64,000 nucleotides of DNA. Source: Sclerotinia nivalis (taxonomy: Eukaryota > Ascomycota > Leotiomycetes > Helotiales > Sclerotiniaceae). Positions within the stretch are counted from its first letter, which is position 1; each line of letters starts with the position of its first letter. Below are positions 58,581-64,000 of the stretch, in pieces. The notes under the pieces are model-generated. The model was not told the DNA's origin, ran no database searches, and saw nothing but the letters and a program-made list of their open reading frames with translations. The stretch covers positions 2,660,705-2,724,704 of the forward strand of contig JAPEIS010000008.1 of NCBI GenBank assembly GCA_029531795.1, given 5' to 3'. The position numbers and the translations under genes are program-made.

Positions 58581-58981
58581 ACAGTCGGATGCATCTTTGA
58601 GATTAGCTTAGAGTAAACACTTTAGCTAAAAGAATTACAGCTTTAGAGGGAAATAAATGATCTGATCGAAGAGTCTTTGATATTGATTAACAGAAGAACC
58701 TTTTTACTTAATCATAATCGATATAATCTAATCTAATTCGTTAATAACATTACTAAAAAAATTATCTAACTTGTAATAATATTATATATAATAATATTAT
58801 ATATCCTATAATCAATATAGTAATTACTAATTCTCATCTTTTAAATCATTAATTATTATATATTATAAGTTTTTTTTTTTTTGTATTAACCGCTAAATAT
58901 TAAATTAGAGAATTTTAGAAAAGATTAACTACTAAACTTATTATCTAGAGGTAAATTATTTTGAGGTAAAATTTACTACAG
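58581..58981. other. AT-rich spacer
   Basis: No gene is seen. AACCGCTAA occurs near 58890 and again at 59552, with a mutated form AACTGCTAA near 59503. This hints at a dispersed short repeat. Confidence 0.45.
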
Positions 58982-59412
58982 TCAATTGTACTATGGTCAA
59001 CTTTACCATGGTTAACTTTACTATGATCAACTTTATCATGGTTAACTTTACCACAGTTAACTTTACTATAATCAACTTTATCACAATCAACTTTACCATA
59101 ATCAACTTTACCATAATCAACTTTACCATAATCAACTTTACTATAATCAACTTTACCATAATCAACTTTACAATAGATTACTTTATTACAATCAACTTTA
59201 CCATAATTAACTTTACTACAATCAACTTTACAATAGATTACTTTATTACAATCAACTTTACCATAGTCAACTTTACGATAGATTACTTTATTACAATCAA
59301 CTTTAGCACAATCAACTTTACTATAATCAACTTTACTATAATCAACTTTACCATAATCAACTTTACAATAGATTACTTTACAATAGATTACTTTATTATA
59401 GATAATTTTACA
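58982..59412. repeat. 15-bp minisatellite, about 28 copies
   Basis: Units of the form ATCAACTTTACCATA repeat with period 15 and occasional variants. A second unit type containing AATAGATTACTTTATTAC recurs at 59171, 59231, 59278 and 59370-59400. Because 15 is a multiple of three, both strands stay open and appear to code for repeats (NFTII on plus, KLIMV-like on minus). The first units keep CATGGTCAACTTTACCATGG, suggesting a more GC-rich ancestor. Confidence 0.85.
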
Positions 59413-59557
59413 ATTAGTAATATTCGATAAATAACTTAAAGAATATCTTAAATTTAAATTTCGAAATTGTATTCATATAAATATTAATAATTAAAAGAGA
59501 GAACTGCTAAATGATTAAGAAAAAAATACATACAAGTAATCAAAAAAAAGGAACCGC

Positions 59558-62500
59558 TAAGGGTTTGAAAAAAAAAAATAAAGAAAATGAATTTAATATA
59601 AAGAGATTTATTAATAAATTGAAAAATTAGAATTATATAAATGAAATTAAGAGTAATGTATTTATTTTGAAAATGATTTTAGAGATTTTATAAATAAAAA
59701 ATAATAATAAATTATAATCATTTGAGATATTTAAAAAATAAGATATAAAGAAATAATTATAAATAAAATTAGATTAAAAAAAATAATATAATTTAAAATA
59801 TTATTAATAGGAAGTAAAATGAAAAAGGATTTGAAGTAATTTTTATAATTAAAAATAAAAATAAATTAAAAAAGAATAATAAAAAGAAATAATAAAAAGA
59901 AATAATAATTGAAAATATAAAAAAATGAATATAATTATATAAGATGAAAGAAAAATAATTAAAAGAGTTAATTTATATATATAAAAAAATAAGTAAATAA
60001 AATAATTAAAAGTATATAAATATAGATTTATAATAAAAAAAGAAATATAAGAATTAGGGTTATTGATAAAAAAGAGGATTAGGATTAATTATTGATAAAA
60101 AAGGGAATTAGAATTATTAATAAAAAAAGGAATTAGAATTATTAAAAAAAAAAAGAATAGGATTATAATAAAAAGTAAGATATAAAATAAAGAATAAGAT
60201 GATAAGAAAAAAAGATAAAGGAGTTAGAATAATTAATATAGAAAAGAAAAGAAAATTAAAATAGGAATAATAAAGTTTAAAAAAAAAAGAATAAAAATAA
60301 AAAAAAAGATAAAATTGATAGGAAATAAAAAGATTAAATAGAAAGAATAAAAATGAAAAAGGGAGTAGAGTTGAAAAGGGAGAATTGGAAAGGGAGAATT
60401 GGAAAGGAAGAATTGTAGAAAGAGTAGAGTTAGAAATAAATTATATAAAATTGATTGAATTAAATTAATAATAGTAAAAGAGAGTTATAGAAAAGGAAGA
60501 TAAATAAAAAAGATAAAAATAAATATTTAGAGAATATGAGGAATAAATAATTTTTTTAAAATAAAAAGAATATATAGAATTTAAAATAATTTTTTTGGAA
60601 AGATTATATTATATAAATATAAATATAAATTAAAAAAAAAAAGAAAAAAAGGGTTATTAAAAATGATTATATAAAAGGAAAAAAAGAATTGATTTAAATA
60701 AAAGAGTTTTTAGGATTATAAAAGAAAGAAAAATGAATTAATAATTAATAATAATAGTAATAGTAAAGTATTTATTATATTAAAAAAAGAAAATGAGATT
60801 AGGATTATTAATAAAAGAGAGGGTTAAGGGTATTTGTATTATAGAGATTATAAGATTAGGATTAAAAAAGAATTTATTATAAGAGAATAATTTAAATAAA
60901 GATTATATTAATAAAAGATAATAGTTTAATAAATATTTTTAAAATAAGGAATTATATTTTGTTATTTATTAAAAGTAAAATATAAAGAGAAAATAGTTAG
61001 AATATAAAAATGAAAAGAAAGAAATGAAATGAATTATTAATAATAAATAATAAAGTAAAAAAGAATAAAGTAAAAAATAATAAAATATAGAATTTAAAAA
61101 AGAAATGAATTTTTAAAAAAAGTAGAAATATATATTATAAAGTATTTAAAAAAAAGTTATAAATAAAAGAAATAAAATAAGGATATAAAAAAAGAAATAA
61201 AAAGAAAAAAGAAAAAGAATTAAGAAATGAAATAATAAGATAAGATAAGATATTAAGATTAAAGTTATTTGAGAAAGAGAAATTAATAGGAATATATAAT
61301 AAGATTAAAATGAATGATTTTAAATATTATAAGGTTTGAATAAAAATAAAGAAAAGATTAGAATAAAATTAAAGATATATAATAAAAGATTAGAAATAGG
61401 ATTAGGATTATTTATAATGTGGATTTTAGATAAATAAAATGAAATAAATAAAATAAAATAATTTATATTGATAATATATAATAAGAAAAGGTTTTTAAAA
61501 AAATAAGAATGAATATTAAAGAAAGATATATATAAATTAAAATATAATAAGTTTTAGGATTATAATGATAAATATAAGAAAAGAAAATTTAGAAATTGGA
61601 TTTAGGATTATATATAAATAAAAGAAATTAATATAAATTGAGGTAAAAAAAAAGAAAAAAAAAAAAATAGATATAGAATTTTAAATAAAAGAATAAATAT
61701 TAATATATTGGAAAGTAAATAAGAAAATAAAATATGAAAGTTTTTAGGATTTGAAATAAATGAAGTAAATAAGATTATAAAAAAAGAAATGAAGAAAAGA
61801 AAAGAAAAAGATTTTTAGGAATAAAAAGAAATATATATTAAAGATATTATTAAGAAAGAAAAGAGGAGAATAATAAAAGAAAATAGAATAAAATAGATAT
61901 AGAATTAAGGTATATAATAAATTTTGAAGAAAAATAGGATTAGAGTTATTTATAATAAGGGAATAAGGAATTTTTATATAAATAAATGAATATAGATTGA
62001 TTAATATTAAGAATTGATAAGAAAAAAAATTGAAAAAGAAATTTTTTGAAAAGAATTTAAAGAGAGAATTTGAAAAGAATAAATTGAATAATAAATAAAT
62101 AAAAGAAAGATTATATATTAAAAATAAGAGATTAATAATATTTTTTAGGATTTTAAAATTATAAAAAGGAAAGAAAGATTTTTTAAAATAATAAAAATAA
62201 AGAAGTAATATAATAAGAATTATAAAGATTTAAAAGAATAATAAAAAAAGAAAGAAATAAATAAAGAAATAAGAATAATAAAAAAAAGAAAAAGAAAAGG
62301 GGATTAGAAATAATATTAATTAGAAATAAAAGGAATTTTAGAATTAAAAGAAAAATGAGATTAGGATTATTAATAAAAGAAAGATTAGAATGATAAATTA
62401 AAAAGAGGATTAGAATAAAGAATAAGAATTATAAATGAAAGAAGGGATTTTAATCAGAAATAAAGAAAAAAGAAAGAAATAAAATAAAAAGAAAGAATAA

Positions 62501-63540
62501 AAATAATATTTAGAGTTAGATAGGAAAAGAAAGAAAATAAAAAATATAAAAAGAAAAAGAGAATATTAAGATTAAGGATATTAATAAAAAGGAGAACTAT
62601 AGTAATAAAATAAGAATAAGAATAAAAAAAAAAATTGAGATTTTGAGAATTTTGAAATAAAAAAAGAAAAAGAAAAAGAAATAAAGGATTAAAATATGAT
62701 TAAGAATGAAAAATAGAAATGGAATTATTAATAAAGAAAGAAAGAGATTATAATTGATAATAATAAAAAGAAGGAGAATAAAAAAGAGAATAAAAAGAAG
62801 GAGAATAAAAAGGAGAATAAAAGAAGGAGAATAAAAAAGAAGGAGAATAAAAAGAAGAATAAAAAGGAAAATAAAAAAGAGAATAAAAAGAAAGAGAATA
62901 AAAAGAAGAATAAAAAGGAGAATAAAAAAAAGGAGAATAAAAAGAAGAATATAAAGGAGAATAAAAAAAGGAAAATAAAAAGAAGGAGAATAAAGGAGAA
63001 TAAAAGAAGAGAAATAAAAAGAAGAGAAATATAAGATTAAAAGAAATAATATTAAAAGAAATAAGATTATAATAAAAGATGAATGAATATAGGAATAGAA
63101 ATAAAAAGAAGATAAAATGAATAAAGAAAGAATAAAAAGAAATGATAGGAATTTTAATAATAAAAGAAAAAAGAGATATTGGGATTAGTGATATTAATGA
63201 AAAAGAGGATTAGGATTATAAATGAAAAGGGTTTTAATGAAAAGAGGGGTGAGGGATATAAATGAAAAGGGTTTTAATGAAAAGAGGGGTGAGGGATATA
63301 AATGAAAAAGGTTTTAATGAAAAGAGATAAAATTAAAAAGGGAGAGTTGAAAAGAAATAGAATTGAAAAAATAAAGTTGGAAAAATAGAGTTGAAGAGAG
63401 ATAATAGAATTAAAGAAAGGTAATAAAATTGAAGAAAAGTAATAGAATTGGGGGGGGGGTAAAATTGGAGGGAGGTAATGGAATTGGAAAGGGGTAGTAA
63501 AATTAGGAAGGGATAGAGTTGGAGAGGAATAGTAGAATTG
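59558..63540. other. Cytosine-free purine-rich subtelomeric tract
   Basis: From 59558 to the telomere the plus strand contains almost no C. By eye I find three, near 59720, 62455 and 62597. The tract is A-rich with G runs and scattered T. It includes recurring ATTAGGATTA, GGGATTAG and AAAAAGAAGGAGAATAAA motifs. There are few genuine tandem units, except GAATAAAAAGAAGGA-type runs (about 62765-63010) and two 41-bp units at about 63217-63310. No gene is present. G content rises towards the telomere. Confidence 0.9.
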
Positions 63541-63889
63541 GAGAGGGGTAATAGAGTTGGAAAGGGTTAGTAGAGTTGGAGAGGGTAGTGTAAATGTGTG
63601 TGTGGGGATGGGGTAGGTGGAAAGGGTTAGTAGAGTTGGAGAGGGGTAGTGTAAATGTGTGGGTGGGGATGGGGTAGGTGGAAAGGGTTAGTAGAGTTGG
63701 AGAGGGGTAGTGTAAATGTGTGGGTGGGGATGGGGTAGGTGGAAAGGGTTAGTAGAGTTGGAGAGGGTAGTGTAAATGTGTGGGTGGGGATGGGGTAGGT
63801 GGAAAGGGTTAGTAGAGTTGGAGAGGGTTAGTGTAAATGTGTGGGTGGGTGTAGGGTTAGTAGAGTTGGAGAGGGTTAGTGTAAATGTG
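63541..63889. repeat. 60-61-bp G-rich telomere-adjacent minisatellite
   Basis: Units starting TAGAGTTGGAGAGGG recur at 63571, 63631, 63692, 63753, 63813 and 63861 (periods 60, 61, 61, 60, 48). Each carries GTGTAAATGTGTG, GGTGGGGATGGGGTAGG and GGAAAGGGTTAG. The last unit is shortened and runs straight into the telomere. The G-runs could form quadruplexes. Confidence 0.92.
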
Positions 63890-64000
63890 TTAGGGTTAGG
63901 GTTAGGGTTAGGGTTAGGGTTAGGGTTAGGGTTAGGGTTAGGGTTAGGGTTAGGGTTAGGGTTAGGGTTAGGGTTAGGGTTAGGGTTAGGGTTAGGGTTA
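63890..64000. repeat. Telomere (TTAGGG)n
   Basis: About 18 uninterrupted TTAGGG repeats reach the window edge. The G-rich strand is the plus strand, so this is a right chromosome end. No interstitial sequence is seen after 63890. Confidence 0.98.

Noticed and set aside
58993..59430. 145-codon repetitive open frame
   Set aside because: It is a by-product of a 15-bp minisatellite, whose period keeps frames open on both strands. No promoter or start context supports a gene.
62765..63010. CRISPR-like array in the GAATAAAAAGAAGGA repeats
   Set aside because: Eukaryotic chromosome end. The units are irregular purine-rich repeats without constant repeats and unique spacers.

Overview
This window is the right-hand end of a filamentous ascomycete chromosome. 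It finishes in an uninterrupted TTAGGG array (63890-64000). Short spliced introns (about 50-70 bp, GTAAGT-like donors, CTAAC/CTGAT branch sites), two HET-domain genes, secreted hydrolases, and transposons decayed by C-to-T and G-to-A transitions (RIP, repeat-induced point mutation) all point to Pezizomycotina. The protein style suggests Leotiomycetes, but that last step is inference.

Bases 1-27300 are gene-bearing with ordinary base composition. In order they hold: a folliculin/Lst7-like gene (+); a protein-kinase-like gene broken by one in-frame TAG (-); a HET-domain gene (+); a beta-lactamase-family serine hydrolase (-); a second, larger HET-domain gene (-); a five-exon secreted S41-family peptidase (-); a single-pass membrane protein with a DUF4097/adhesin-like ectodomain (+); and an AIM6-like phosphodiesterase ending in a possible CaaX box (+). 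I could rebuild the splice junctions by hand for four of these. Long intergenic stretches contain a 104-bp LTR-like solo repeat, a 24-bp perfect palindrome and AT-rich segments, but no further convincing genes.

Bases 27800-58600 are a graveyard. Coiled-coil gene remnants and a LINE ORF1 remnant lead into nested retrotransposons. A minus-strand Ty3/gypsy chromovirus (31475-50134, target-site duplication TATAT) contains a plus-strand relative (33321-39113, TSD CTTTA), a pristine solo LTR (40377-40589, TSD TTCTT) and a second gypsy family (42932-49795, TSD AATAC). A RIP-saturated Ty1/copia element follows (about 50140-53700). Next comes a 1,444-codon degenerate reading frame (54246-58580) of a protein I do not recognise. 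It is preceded by noncoding 'head' repeats that also occur near 30.7 kb.

Bases 58980-64000 are telomere-adjacent. They hold a 15-bp minisatellite, then about 4.4 kb in which the plus strand has essentially no cytosine, then a 60-bp G-rich minisatellite, then the telomere. The observations I rate highest are the cytosine-free tract, the position of the RIP boundary inside every LTR of three independent elements, the hairpin-array U3 regions of the gypsy LTRs, and the unknown 1,444-codon subtelomeric frame. All comparisons and counts were made by eye.
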